A stretch of 64,000 nucleotides of DNA from Panopea generosa (GCA_029582155.1 CM055897.1:10406482-10470481), one strand, 5' to 3'; shown: positions 35,775 to 50,700, numbered from the stretch's first letter. Numbers and translations are program-made. The notes: a model not told the origin generated them from the sequence alone.

Positions 35775-38700
35775 TTAACCAATCAAAATGTCTAATTCCT
35801 CAACAGGAAGTTGTACCCTGAGTTCCTTCTCTGTCATCAGGTCCACTGTCTCCTGCAGTTGATCAGAACCAAACATTCTCACACCATCCATGTACAGACT
35901 CTGTAATGTAATACATATATATATGTAGTGGATTTTGATTGATACAATGTATATATTTTATCAGATTATATATATATTTTTATATAGATTATATACATGT
36001 ATAAGGTGGTGTAAGATCATAAGAAATTTTTTAACATTCCATCCCAAGGGATAATTGTTTTGGCAAAGCCTAGTTCCAATGGGGACAGATATTTCAAGGG
36101 ACCGATTTTCTATCCAAACCGAAAAAGCCATGAATGATTCTTTTTCTTGCATGCCAGATGCATTGAATAATTATTTTAACTTAATTCATCATTATATTTT
36201 TTACAATGATTGCTTTTAAGATGTTAAATTATGATTTACTTTATATATTTTATACTTTTACATCATAAATGGTTTTGTCACAGCGTGAGAATTTCATCTC
36301 GGCCCGGGGGTGAGAAATATCCAACCCTGGTTAAGCAATGCTGTAGAGATGTAATTGATCAAGTAACATGGAAATACAAAAAAAAAAAGATTGAATGGAA
36401 TCAATAATGTACAGCATTGGTTAAAAAATCTAATTACTTTTTTGTTATGGCAGGATCCATTTTTTTCTGACATTACAGAATCCATAATTATTTGGACAAA
36501 ACTATTTCTGTTGCCATAGCATACTAGTATTAACAAAAGCAAAAATGATTTACATAATAAATATTTTTCAGACTGAATGGAATGATTTACAGAGGGTAAA
36601 CCTTTAGTCCCTGCTTGGGACATCACAGCTATATATTCAATCAATAAGTTAAACTATCCTTTTACTTCATATAGATACATTTGGACACCTCTAAATAGAG
36701 AAAGCTTTTGAAAACAGTGTAGGACCAGTTCTGATTGCTCGTAAAAATAAATAGGTAAAATGTATCTATTCATGGAAATTGACTATGTGTGGCTTTGACT
36801 TTGGAAGAGTCCATTTAAAATCCATATAGAGTAAAGGGCTATGAAAGCAGCAACTTGGACATCAAGGCATAACCAGGTTGAATTAATACTGAAGAGCAAA
36901 AAACCATAGTAGATTTTTAGTTTTTTGCAAAAATTCACCTTTCACTTTGACCCAAGGACACTGGTGACAGTCCGATAATACACTCACCTTGACCCAGGGA
37001 CACTAATGAAAAGCCCTATAATATAATCACCTTGACCTCTGGACACTAATGTACAGTCCCATAATACACTTACCTTGACACAGGAACACTGCTGTACAGA
37101 CCTGTAATATTAACCTTGACCCTGGGACACTGTCGTACAGCCCAATGATACACTCGCCTTGACCCAGGGACACTGCTGTACAGACCTGTAATATTAACCT
37201 TGACCCAGGGACACTGCTGTACAGCCCAATGATACACTCACATTGACCCAGGGACACTGCCATACAGCCCGATAATACATTCACCATGACCCAGGGACAC
37301 TGCTGAACAGCCCTGTAATATACTCAACTTGACCCCGGTTGTGGTACAACCCTGTAATACACCCACCTTCCTCAGGGATACTGTGGTACAGCTTTGAAAT
37401 ACACTCACCTTGACCCAGAGACACTGCTGAACAGCCCTGTAATACACTCACCTTGATCCCTGCTGTGGTACAACCCTGTAATACACCCACCTTCCTCAGG
37501 GAGACTGTGGTACAGCTTTGAAATACACTCATCTTGATCCAGGGACACTGCAGTACAGCTTTGTAATACACTCACCTTGACCAAGGGACACTGCAGTACA
37601 GCTTTGTAATACACTCACCTTGACCCAGGGACAATGCTGAACAGCCCTGTAATATACTCAACTTGATCCTGGCTGTGAAACAACCCTGTAATACAACCAC
37701 CTTCCTCAGGGATACTGCGGTACAGCTTTGAAATACACTCATCTTGACCCAGGGACACTGCAGTACAGCTTTGTAATACAATCTCCTTGACCAAAAAACA
37801 CTGCTGAACAGCCCTAAAATACACTCACCTTGACCCAGGGACACTATTGTACATCCCTTTAATACACTTATCTTGACCCAGGGACACTGTAGTACAGCTT
37901 TGTAATACAATCACTTTGACCCAGGGACACTATTGTACAGCCCTTTAATACATTAACCTTGACCCAGGGACACTATTGTTCAGCCCTGTAATACACTAAT
38001 CTTGACCCAGGGACACTGTTGTACAGCCCTTGAATACATTCATCTTGACCCAGGGACACTGTTGTACAGCCCTTCAATACACTCATCTTGACCAAGGGAC
38101 ATTGCTGTACAGCCTTGTAATATACTTACCTTCACTACTGACTGTGGTACAGCCCTGTAATACATCCACCTTCCTCAGAGACACTACTGTGCAGCTTTGA
38201 AATACACTCACCTTGACCCAGGGACACTGTTGTACAGCCCTGTAATATACTCATCGCGAGTCAGGGACACAGCAGGACAGCTTTGTAATACAATCACCTT
38301 GACCCAGAAACACTGGTAAACAACCCTGTAATACACTTACATTGATCAAGGGACACTGCTGTATAGCCCTGTAATACACTCATCTTGACCCAGGGACATT
38401 GCTGTACAGCCCTGTAATACACTCAACATGGCCCAGGAACATTGCTGTACAATCCTGTAATACACTCAACTTGACCCAAGGAAACTGCTGCATAGCCCTG
38501 TAATACACTCAACTTGACCCAAGGACACTGCTGTACAGTCCTGTAATACACTCAACTTGACCAAGGGACACAATTGTACAGCCCTTTAATACACTCATCT
38601 TGAACCAGGGACACTGTTGTATAGACCTTTAATACACTCACATTAACCCAGGGACACTGTTGTACAGCCATTAAATACACTCAACTTGACCCAGGGACAC

Positions 38701-41700
38701 TGCTGTACAACCCTGTAGTACACTCACCTTGACCCAGGGACACTGCTGTACAGCCCTGTAATACACTCGCCTTGACCCAGGGACACTGCTGTACAGCCCT
38801 GTAATACACTGGCTTTGAACCAAGGACACAGTGTACAGCCCTGTAATACACTCAACTTGACCCAGGGACATTGCAGTACAGTCCAGTTATACACTCAACT
38901 TGACTCAGGGACACAGTTGTACAGCCCTTTAAAACACTCATCTTGACCCAGGGACACTGCTGTATAGCCGTGAAATACACTCATTCTGACCCAGGGACAT
39001 TGTTGTATAGCCCTATAATACACTCATCTTGACCCAGGGTCACTGCTGTACAGCCCTGTTATACACTCAACTTGACCCAGGGACACAGTTGTACAGCCCT
39101 GTAATACACTCATCTTGACCCAGAGACACTGCTGTACAGCCCTGTAATACACTCAACTTGACACAGGTCCACTGCTGTACAGCCTTTTAATACACTCAAC
39201 TTGACCCAGGGACACTGCTGTACAGCCCTGTAATACACTCAACTTGACACAGGGACGCAGTTGTACAGCATTTTAATATGCTCACCTTGACCCAGAGACA
39301 CTGCTGAACAACCCTGCAATACACTCACCTTGACCCAGGGACACTGCTGTACAACCCTGAAATACACTCACATTGACCAAGGGACACTGCTGTATAGCCC
39401 TATAATACAGTCACTTTGACCCAGGGACACTGTTGTACAGCCCTGTAATACACTCAACTTGACCCAAGGACACTGTAGCCCTGTAATATAGTCACCTTGA
39501 CCCAGGGACACTGTTGTACAGCCTTGTAAAACACTCAACTTAACCCAGGGACACTGCTGTACAGTCCTGTAATACACTTTACTTGACCCAAGGACACCGC
39601 TGTACAGCCCTGAAATACACTTAACTTGACCCAGGGACACAGTTGTACAACCCTCTAATACACTCATCTTGACCAAGACAAACTGCTGTACAGCCCTTTA
39701 ATACACTCATCTTGACCCAGGGACACTGCTGTACAGCCCTGTAATACACTCAACTTAACACAGGGACACTGCTGTACAGCCCTTTAATACACTCATCTTG
39801 ACCCAGGGACACTGCTGTACAGCCCTGTAATACACTCAACTTGACACAGGGACGCAGTTGTACAGCATTTTAATACACTCACCTTGATCCAGAGACACTG
39901 CTGAACAACCCTGCAGTACACGAACCTTTACCCAGGAACACTGCTGTACAACCCTGTAATACACTCACATTGACCAAGGGACAATGATGTATAGTGCTGA
40001 AATATAGTCACCTTGACCCAGGGACACTGTTGTACAGCCCTGTAATACACTCATCTTAACCCAGGGACACTGCCTCTAATACACTCAACTTGACCCAAGG
40101 ACACTGTTGAACAACCCTGTAATACACTCAACTTGACCCATGGACACTGCTGTACAGTCCTGTAATACACTCAACTTGACCCAAGGACACTGCTGTACAG
40201 TCCTGTAATACACTCAACTTGACCCAGGGACACTGTTGTACAGCCCTATAATACACTCATCTTGACCCAGGGACACTGCTATACAGCCCTGTAATACACT
40301 CAACTTGACCCAAGGACACTGCTATACAGCCGTATAATACACTTGCCTTGATCCAGGGACAATGCTTTATAGCCCTGTAATACACTCACCTTGACCCAGA
40401 GACACTACTGAACAACCTTGCAATACTCACTTTGACCCAGGGACATTGCTGTATAACTCTGTAATACACTCACCTTGACCCAGGGACACTGCTGTATAGC
40501 CCTGTAATACACTCAACTTGACACAGGGACGCAGTTGTACAGCATTTTAATACACTCACCTTGACCCAGAAACACTACTGACAACCCTGCAATACACTCA
40601 CCTTGACCCAAGGACACTGCTGTACAACCCTGTAATACACTCACATTGACCAAGGGACACTGATGTAAAGCCCTGAAATACAGTCACCTTTACCCAGGGA
40701 CACTGTTGTACAGCCCTGTAATACACTCAACTTGACCCAGGGACACTGCCTCTAATACACTCAACTTGACCCAAGGACACTGTTGTACAGCCCAGTAATA
40801 CACTCAACTTGACCCATGGACACTGCTGTACAGTCCTGTAATACACTCAACTTAACACAGGGACACTGCTGTACAGCCCTTTAATACACTCATCTTGACC
40901 CAGGGACACTGCTGTACAGCCCTGTAATACACTCAACTTGACACAGGGACGCAGTTGTACAGCATTTTAATATGCTCACCTTGACCCAGAGACACTGCTG
41001 AACAACCCTGCAATACATGCACCTTTACCCAGGAACACTGCTGTACAACCCTGTAATACACTCACATTGACCAAGGGACAATGATGTATAGCCCTGTAAT
41101 ACACTCAACTTGACACAGGGACGCAGTTGTACAGCATTTTAATATGCTCACCTTGACCCAGAGACACTGCTGAACAACCCTGCAATACATGCACCTTTAC
41201 CCAGGAACACTGCTGTACAACCCTGTAATACACTCACATTGACCAAGGGACAATGATGTATAGCCCTGAAATACAGTCACCTTGACGACCCAGGGACACT
41301 GTTGTACAGCCCTGTAATACACTCAACTTGACCCAAGGATACTGCTGTACAGTCCTGTAATACACTCAACCTAACCCAAGGAAACTGCTGCATAGCCCTG
41401 TAATACACTCAACTTGACCCAAGGACACTGCTGTACAGTCCTGTAATACACTCAACCTGACCCAGGGACACTGTTGTACAGCCTGGTAATACACTCATCT
41501 TGACCCAGGGACACTGCTATACAGCCCTGTAATACTCAACTTGACCCAAGGACACTGCTATACAGCCCTATAATACACTTGCCTTGATCTAGGGACAATG
41601 CTTTATAGCCCTGTAATACGCTCACCTTTACCCAGAAACACTACTGAACAACCTTGCAATACTCACCTTGACCCAGGGACATTGCTGTACAACCCTGTAA

Positions 41701-44700
41701 TACACTCACATTGACCCAGGGACACTGCTGTATAGCCCTGTAATACACTCAACTTGACACAGGGATGCAGTTGTACAGCATTTTAATACACTCATCTTGA
41801 CCCAGAGACACTGCTGAACAACCCTGAAATACACTCACCTTGACCCAGGATCACTGTTGTACAGCCCTGTAATACACTCATCTTGACCCAGGGACACTGC
41901 CTCTAATACACTTAACTTGACCCAAGGACACTGTTGTACAGCCCTGTAATACACTGAACTTGACCCATGGACACTGCTGTACAGTCCTGTAATACACTCA
42001 ACATGGCCCAGGAACATTGCTGTACAATCCTGTAATACACTCAACTTGACCCAAGGAAACTGCTGCATAGCCCTGTAATACACTCAACTTGACCCAAGGA
42101 CACTGCTGTACAGTCCTGTAATACACACAACTTGACCCAGGGACACTGTTGTACAGCCCGGTGATACACTCATCTTGACCCAGGGACACTGCTATACAGC
42201 CCTGTAATACACTCAACTTGACACAAGGACACTGCTATACAGCCCTATAATACACTTGCCTTGATCCAGGGACAATGCATGTATAGCCCTGTTATACACT
42301 CACCATGACCCAGAGACACTACTGAACAACCTTGCAATACTCACCTTGACCTAGGGACATTGCTGTACAACCCTGTAATACACTCACCTTGACCCAGGGA
42401 CACTGCTGTATAGCCCTGTAATACACTCATCTTGACCCAGGGACACTGCTGAACAACCCTGTAATACACTCATCTTGACCTAGGACAAGGCAGTTCAGCT
42501 TTATAATACAATCACCTTGATCAAGAAACACTGCTGAACAGCCCTGTAATATACTTACCTTGACCCAAGGACACTGCTGTAAAGCCCTGTAATATACTCA
42601 CCTTGACCCAGGGACACTGCTGTACAGTCCTGTAACACACTCAATTGACCCAGGGACACTGCTATACAGCCCTATAATACACTCACCTTGACCCAGAGAC
42701 ACTACTGAACAACCTTGCAATACTCACCTTGACCCAGGGACATTGCTGTACAACCCTGTAATACACTCACCTTGACCCAGGAACACTGCTGTACAACCCT
42801 GTAATACACTCACCTTGACCCAGGGACACTGCTGTATAGCCCTGTAATATACTCCCTGCAGCCTTGCACTACTTCTTGTCTGCAACTGGAATATCATAAT
42901 GAAAATTGAAACAAGTATTCAGTATAAAATATCCACAAGTAAAACAACAAATCAAGCTTCCTATTCATCTTTTGATAAACACCATGGTATATTTTCTAAC
43001 CATTACAATGTACATGTATGTTAGACCCTACAAACGATCCCAGATCTCTCCACCAGGGACCATCACATAGCATTGGAAGAAACACACTGATTGGCTACAT
43101 CTAGCAATAATAGCAACTCACTGATTGGCTACATCTAGCAATAATAGCAACTCACTGATTGGCTACATCTAGCAATAATAGCAACACACTGATTGGCTAC
43201 ATCTAGCAATAATAGCAACTCACTGATTGGCTACATCTAGCAATAATAGCAACTCACTGATTGGCTACATCTAGCAATAATAGCAACTCACTGATGGTTC
43301 AGTTAATTTTATGTTGAAAGTCCCAAATGAATGTGAGGTTAAAATTAAATTGTGATATTTTTTCTCACCATATAACCTTTATAATGAATATAGAAACTAC
43401 CAGCCAGTCATATTTCACATGTTTAATCTTGCATCGATAGACTCAACTGCCATTGTTGTTATTACTAGTATTCTATTATTTATCATTGTGGGACAGGCAT
43501 GGAATTCTTTTTTTTTTCATTGCAGACCTGAATCGAGACTGTCACGGACTGGTATCGTCAATTGTTACTAAAAGTCAATGGCACGATCATCAAAAATGAA
43601 TTTTTGCTTCTGTATGAATTATATTTATTATTGTGTAAGAGTCGTCAGCCTTCCTTCAAGTTGATTAGGCTAACTTACTAGACTGACAAAGTTGAAGACA
43701 AATGACTCTGTTCCTTTCCAGAGAAACATAAAACCAGACTCCCGGTACCATTTCGGGTAATATACATAGACCCTATTATAATTAACTGTGACTTTTATAG
43801 TTCAATCAATTGTCTGAAATGTTTGAATAATTGATTAAAAATTTCAGCTCCAATTTCCTACACTATGTATAAACATAATATTACCTCCAAGTTTCTCAAT
43901 CAGATGTGTTTTATAAAAAAGATAGAGAAAGAGAAAGGATCTACATGTCTAATTATGTAAACTCACCTCCAGTTTTAAATACAGCCTCCACAAAAGAGGA
44001 CAGTGTTGTAACGTAGACTGTGATACAGCTTGCTCCAACCACGTCCTGGTCCTGTGTACCAGTCCACTGTTGCTGACAACACCAGCTTCTGTAAGAAACA
44101 GTTGTAAATGTAAAACCAACAATCAATTAACATATAAAAGGCAGTATAGATCAGGAAAAATTGATATCAATAAAATTACTTTTAAAATAGATGCAAGGCA
44201 TCTCATTATCATTCATAAATAAAATACAAAATTGGTCTTTCAAATCTGCCAAAAAGTGAAAAAAATGTTTTAATCAGAGTGGAGAAATTAAACAAAATCC
44301 CATTCTAAAAATAGAGAGTACATCTGACAACCTTCAACTCATAACTCAGACTCTTTCTAAAATGAAACAAACTCACTTGTGTAATCAATATAATGTATCA
44401 AACTGATATTGAAATAAAGCAACTCAATTGATGTGTCACCAAATACTTTGCAATTTTTAGCAGGAAATCTATTTTAGTCTAACAACTGGGGCATGTAGGC
44501 CAAGTTGGGAAATACGTTTTCAATAAATTGTTTTGGATAAAAAATGTTTTTCAAACTTTGAGAAATCCTGATATACTTCCTTTAATGTCAGCCAAGCTGG
44601 ATAAAATTCAAAATTCTAACATTCAAGGGATCTTACACGAGTATCCATTTAATATTGGTATAAAATTAATTAAATGATAAAATATATTATGAGTGGCTGT

Positions 44701-47700
44701 TGTCATTTAATACATTTAATAATAAATGTGCACAAATGTAAGATTCTTTTTACCATTAAGGAGGAATATACCTTTTAAATTATTTTCAACTAATTTGTCT
44801 ATAGCATTTATGATAGCGTGTCTGTTTGGTGCACGTACAAAACCGTCATTTTTTTTCACTTACAGGGAACTGGATTTCAAAACAATATTCTCATTTCTGA
44901 CTAGGCTCCACGACTGCTAGTGAAATGTGGACATCACGGTTGTCAGTTATTAGAACAACAGGTCTGGCCTTTTTAAAGTTCGGAGCAAACTGTTCAATAC
45001 ACATTCATAAATTGAGCTTGAAACAATACCCACTATTGCAGTGAAAAGCCACCCTTCCACCCAGCCTCATGCTCCTACGTACGTTCAATGACAATATACC
45101 TGGATCGTGGCTTTTCACTGCTCATCATAGACGGTATTGTTTCAAGTCCATTTTATGTATGTGTAACAGTTTGCTCAGAATTTTAGAAAGGCCAGACCTG
45201 TTGTTCTAATAATTGACAACGGTGATGTTCACATTTCACTAAAACAAAACGTATACCTCATGCGCTATACCGACGTTGACGTTTGCTTTAAAGCATTTTT
45301 TCACGTAGGGTAGGGTTAAATAAATGAATATCATAAAAAATATAGTTTGTAAATTTTTCTAAAAATGTCACAATTATTGAACGATATATAGTATGAAAAT
45401 ATATAAAAATTATGCAAAATTTGCTTGATTTGATTTTTGGCAATTTTGATTTGAAGCCGTTTTTACAAAAAAAATCTAGAGAAAAAATAGTTTCCGTTTT
45501 TCGCTAGTATTTTCAAAATGTGGCGTTCGTCGTAATTTTTGCATCTGTAAATCCATACATCCGTCAAATGTGTACATGGTGATATATGTTTCTATTCTGT
45601 GTATAAGGAATAACTCAACTGAGGTCGAAAAAATAAGCGATTTTGCTGCTATACATTGGGACGTCAAAAAGACTGAACATGGCCATGTTTACGACGTCAC
45701 ATATAAATATATATTCTATTGACCGCTGCAAAAAATTTATATTCACATTGGAAATTTCTTCTAGTTTCATAATATACTAATTGAACCACTGATTTAGAAA
45801 ATAATTTAACCTTAATCAACTGCCTTAAATCTTATGGAAAACGCGTAGAATTATGCAATATGTTGACGTCTTTTTTGACGTAGGGTGGGGTTAAATAATT
45901 AAAAATAAAAAAAAAACTAGTTTGTCAATTGTTCTAAAAATCTCACAATCACTGTGAAGCATATTGTTAGAAATCAAATAAAAATTATTCCAAAATCGCT
46001 CGGTTTGTTTTTTGGTTATTTTGATTTGAAGCATTATTTTCAAAAAAATTCGAGAAAATAATAATTTCCGTTTTTCACTAATATTTTCAGAATTTGGCGT
46101 TCGTTGTAATTATTGCATATGTAAATTCATATACCCTTTGAATGTGTACGTGGTGATATGTGTTTCGATTCTGTACATTCGGTATAACTTGACTGAGGTC
46201 GACAAATACGCGATTTTGCTGCTATAAATCGGGACGTCAAAAAGACCAAACATGGCCATGTTTACGACGTCATAGGTAAAGAAGTGTTATATTTACCGCA
46301 GAGAAAAAGCATATTCAAATTGGAAATTACTTCTAGTTTCATTACATACCAAATATCCCACTGATTTCGAAAATAATTTAAAAGGTATATTCCTCCTTAA
46401 AGCAACACATCCACGTTTGAACTTTTAAAAAAAAAAAATTTAATTGAGTTATGAGCACATTTCCCATACAAACATATGATCAATTAGCTGTATATTAGCA
46501 TATAAGCACAATCCCGAACAAAATGATGCCCAAATTATAATGCGTGACTAACACTTTATAAAACAAGCGTGTAACTCACCCAAGTCAAAAAAAATTGTCA
46601 AAATGACTTTAAAGGCAGGTAAAGTACACTACACACTAAAACGTGAAGTTTTTTAATACGACTCGCATAATTCAATTTGAAGCCAAGTTGGAATCCTCGG
46701 CAATTTAAAAATAATTTATAAAGCGTTTGTCACGCTTTATAATTTGAACATCTTTTTTTATAATTCTAAAGCGTTATGGATAGTGTTTGTTAGCATAATA
46801 CAGCTCACTGACCATATATTTATGTATGGGAAATGTGCTCACAACTCAATTGAAAAACTTTTTAAAAAAGTTTAAAAGTGGATGTCTTGCTTTAACTCAG
46901 AAAAATTATACATAGACTATTTATTTTTCAGGTAATCTTTATAAGAAACCAGAAAAAATTGTTTTTTCCCAAGATTCTATAAAAACACTTTGTACATACA
47001 TGAATTAGTTTCTGTCTGACAGTCATCATTATGATGTAACACAGTTAATTGTGTTTATTAACGTATTTAACCTATGTTTGGTGACAGACTGCTCTAACAA
47101 CTGAATTGTTTGCTGTTCCGATACATTTCATTTAAAAATATATACATGATGTATTGTTATACTTTTTTTATGGTCAAATGAGGTTGTAAGTTACATCAAT
47201 CGCCAATGTTAACATACTGGCAAGTGATACATGTCTGAGTTGTTTCCGAATGGTTGTTAATCAACTTTAATTTTTCTTTAGTTTTGTAAATAAAATAAGA
47301 ATTGGATATCAATAAGTTAAATTATACAGTCAATAGTGTCTCAACTTGCCACTCATGGAAAAGAGCTAAAAACATCCCTTTAGGCAGGTGGCTGCTTAAT
47401 ACAGGTTAATTAAAATTAAAACTATAAAAATGGTAAATAGAAAATGTGGCTATTTAATACGGGAGGTTGTTTAATAGAGGTGACCACTAACACAGGTTTG
47501 ACAGTAGTTTAAAAAGAGTCTTAAAAGCATAATCATTTTATATTCGCTCATCAGTTTAACATTTCAATGTAACCATAGACAGTCCCATACCTGCTGTCTT
47601 ATCAGTTAAACTAGACAAGAACTCCATCTGTGCTTGTACAGCAAACACCACTGGGACAGGAGACATGGCAGTTCTGCTCCATCTATCAAACCATCGATTG

Positions 47701-50700
47701 AAACGTCCGCTAATCCGTGACTTCCTCTCAACATCCACAAACAGTGCTAAAAATATTGGGTTGCCTGGGTATTTCCCAAGAGCTGCATCCAAACATTGAC
47801 GCAGAATCTGCAGAGGGGTTGAAAACACTGACATGTGATACAAAATAAGTCTTAACTGGTCCTGGAACAGCTGTTGCTCAAGTTCAGCATAGTAAGGAGC
47901 ATTTATTTTATTCTTTATCAAAGATGTAAGTTGCCTGTACACATCAAGACCAGCCTGTAGATCAGTCTTACAGTAGGAGAATAGACTATAGCACCAGGTG
48001 ATATACCTTAGCTTTGTACATGTGTAGGCATTCATGCTGCCCAGATGATCAAGCTCACTACAGGCACACTCCACCAGTTTCGAAAATCTTGATGAAGTTT
48101 TAAGGACTGCTAAACTCGACAATTCCTCACATGTTTTTGGTTTAAATGTTTTTCCTTCCGCCAAATAACTAAATACTGACAATACCCGTTTTTTAGTTTC
48201 CATGGCAACTGGGGATAACTTTTCACACAACCTATCCGGATTCTTCTGCTTTATCTTCAGAAGCATTTCAGCGTAGCAGTTGAACAAAGAGATTAAGCCT
48301 ACAGCCTGTTCAGTAGAAACTGTATCAAGGGCTTTCCCGCCATTCATGCTGAGGGCTGTCTCAGCCATGACTTCAGCTTCCCCTGTTTTACCCAACACTC
48401 TTTCTAAGTTGATATACGCTGTCCATATCAACAGATCACTGCGGTTGTGTTCTTCTTTTAATATGTTTTTCAACACTTTTCTCATTTCCTTTTTTTCATT
48501 TTTTGTTAATTCTGAGGGATTTGTTTTAATTTTCCGTAGCTGAGCTTCAATTAGTGTTAATGTTAAATCTGACTTTTCCTTCCCTGTGAAATGTTTTATG
48601 AGTAATGTTAACATGTTAACTATAAAGCTGTGCACAACAGTTTCAATGCTCCCTTCGTAGCACACCAAATTCTCATTTCCACTCATCTTTGACTCCCCTA
48701 GAAAGAGATCTGATTTCAACTTTTCATGTGACATGCCACCATTATCTACATCCAATCCCAGTAAAGATAAAAAGTTTAAGACAATTCTAAAATGGTAATT
48801 TCTTGAGACAGTAAATAAGATTTGAGAAATATCATCAAACAAAACAAGTCGCTCAACATCCTCACAATCTTCATCAGTTTGACCTTTGGAAAGGTCAGGT
48901 TTCCATGGCAACCAGTGATGCTGTTCCCGTAATGTCTCTATCTCAAGCCATTTGTCATTTTTGGATATATTTTTCTCAATGATAGCCTCCTCCAAGTCTT
49001 CCAAGTTTTCTGTTAGAAAAGAAAAAACTATTTGATATAAATGGCTATGAACCGATAAATCATAAGCTGCCAATTGTATCTTTGTAATCCCATTTTTTAT
49101 ATTTTTTGTTTTGTATTTAGATAATTACTCTGTGCTTTTTCAACTTCAGTATCTGTTCGAGGACACTTTAACTTTAAGGTTGTTTTTTTTTTTTTTTTTT
49201 TTTTTTTTTTGGTGGGGGGGGGGGGGAAAGGGGACAAACGGTAATTGCAAACACTGTAATTGTAACTACTATTTATACATCTATGGAACTTCACAATTGT
49301 CTTCACTTCCATTGAAGGGAACAAATGGGATATCTCTGTTGTAAGCAGATCTTTTGCCCCTATATCTACTATAGAAGTTTTGTTAAAGAGTTTTCTCATA
49401 TCTCAGAAAATACTATTCACATTTAAATGAATATTAATATGTTCAGTTTTAAATAAAAAAAACACAGGAAGAAGTGCAATAACCTTTAATTGTATTTTGT
49501 TAGAATTATATTCCTTTCCTTTTTATACTATAAAATAGGTTAGATTTTTATAGCATGCGCAATAATAGTGTCCTATTTCAATTATCTAACAGCTTTTGTT
49601 CTAAGACAAGGCAAAAACAACAGGTGAAAAAATACTATGCTCCTCCCCCTCATTTCTGGAATGGCAGGGGCATAAAAATACTCACCTTCAGATTGACAAG
49701 AATTTTCTTGTTTCATCCCAGAATTCCTCTGTTCACTCCAGATTGTCCAGCCATGTGCTCCAGGCTCTCCAAGTCTGGCACAACCACTATCCCAGAATTC
49801 CTCAAAGTTGGCCATTTTAGTTTCCATGTCACTCCCCTCCAGAGATGTAGGACAGAAGATGTTGTACTCCAGCACTGCCTGTAGTGAGGCTACAGCCCTC
49901 TCCTTGTGACCAGTCTGCTTCAAAAAGTCACAGTACTGGAGGAAGATTTCTGGAAAATATTTAGTTGAATATAGTATAGTTAAATATATATGATTATTAT
50001 ACATGTACATGTAACTCAAATATAAAATATACATTTACAGAATTATACTCAAATAAGAAAACAGTTTGAAATTTGGTTAATCAGCAATTGTTCATTGCAG
50101 GGGGGGATTAATTCATTCATTATGGCCTTATACAAATAATGTGCAAGTTTGGTGAAGATCATAATTAACGAAAATTAATAAATGAAAACTGAATGTGCTA
50201 GAGCAACACATCAAATAACACAAATTTTGACAATTCATGTATTTTACAATAATCAACAGATTTGGTAAGTTCAAGAACTGGTCCATGATATTTTAATTAT
50301 AACTACTATGTAAGTTTAGTGGAGATTAAATGAAAACTGTGAGAAATAGAGTGCACATAAGATCAAAGAATGCAATTTTTGATGATTAAAGGGCCATAAC
50401 TCCAACATTAATTACCTAATTCAAGAACTTGTCTACGGTGTTATGGTTTATATATAACTACGACTGCTATGTAAATTTGGTGAGGAGCAAATGAAAAGTG
50501 CAGGTGCTATTGTGCACACAAGGTCAAATAGTGTTATCTTGATTATTCAATGACCGTAACTCCAACATTACAGATTTGGCTAGTTCTAGAGCTTGTCCCA
50601 TATATTATGGTTATATAACTACTGTGTAAGTTTGGTCAGGATAAAAGGAACAAGAGTTGTCAAAAGACAACAAATCTCGCCCCTGGGTGTCTAAGTCCAA

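Noticed and set aside
37027-42216. Many minus-strand open frames with YYRAVQQCPWVK-like repeats
   Set aside because: They are readings of the 43-bp array. They resemble NRDE2 because the unit was copied from exon 8, not because they are separate genes.
36935-42813. CRISPR array
   Set aside because: The units are contiguous with no unique spacers, in an animal gene intron.
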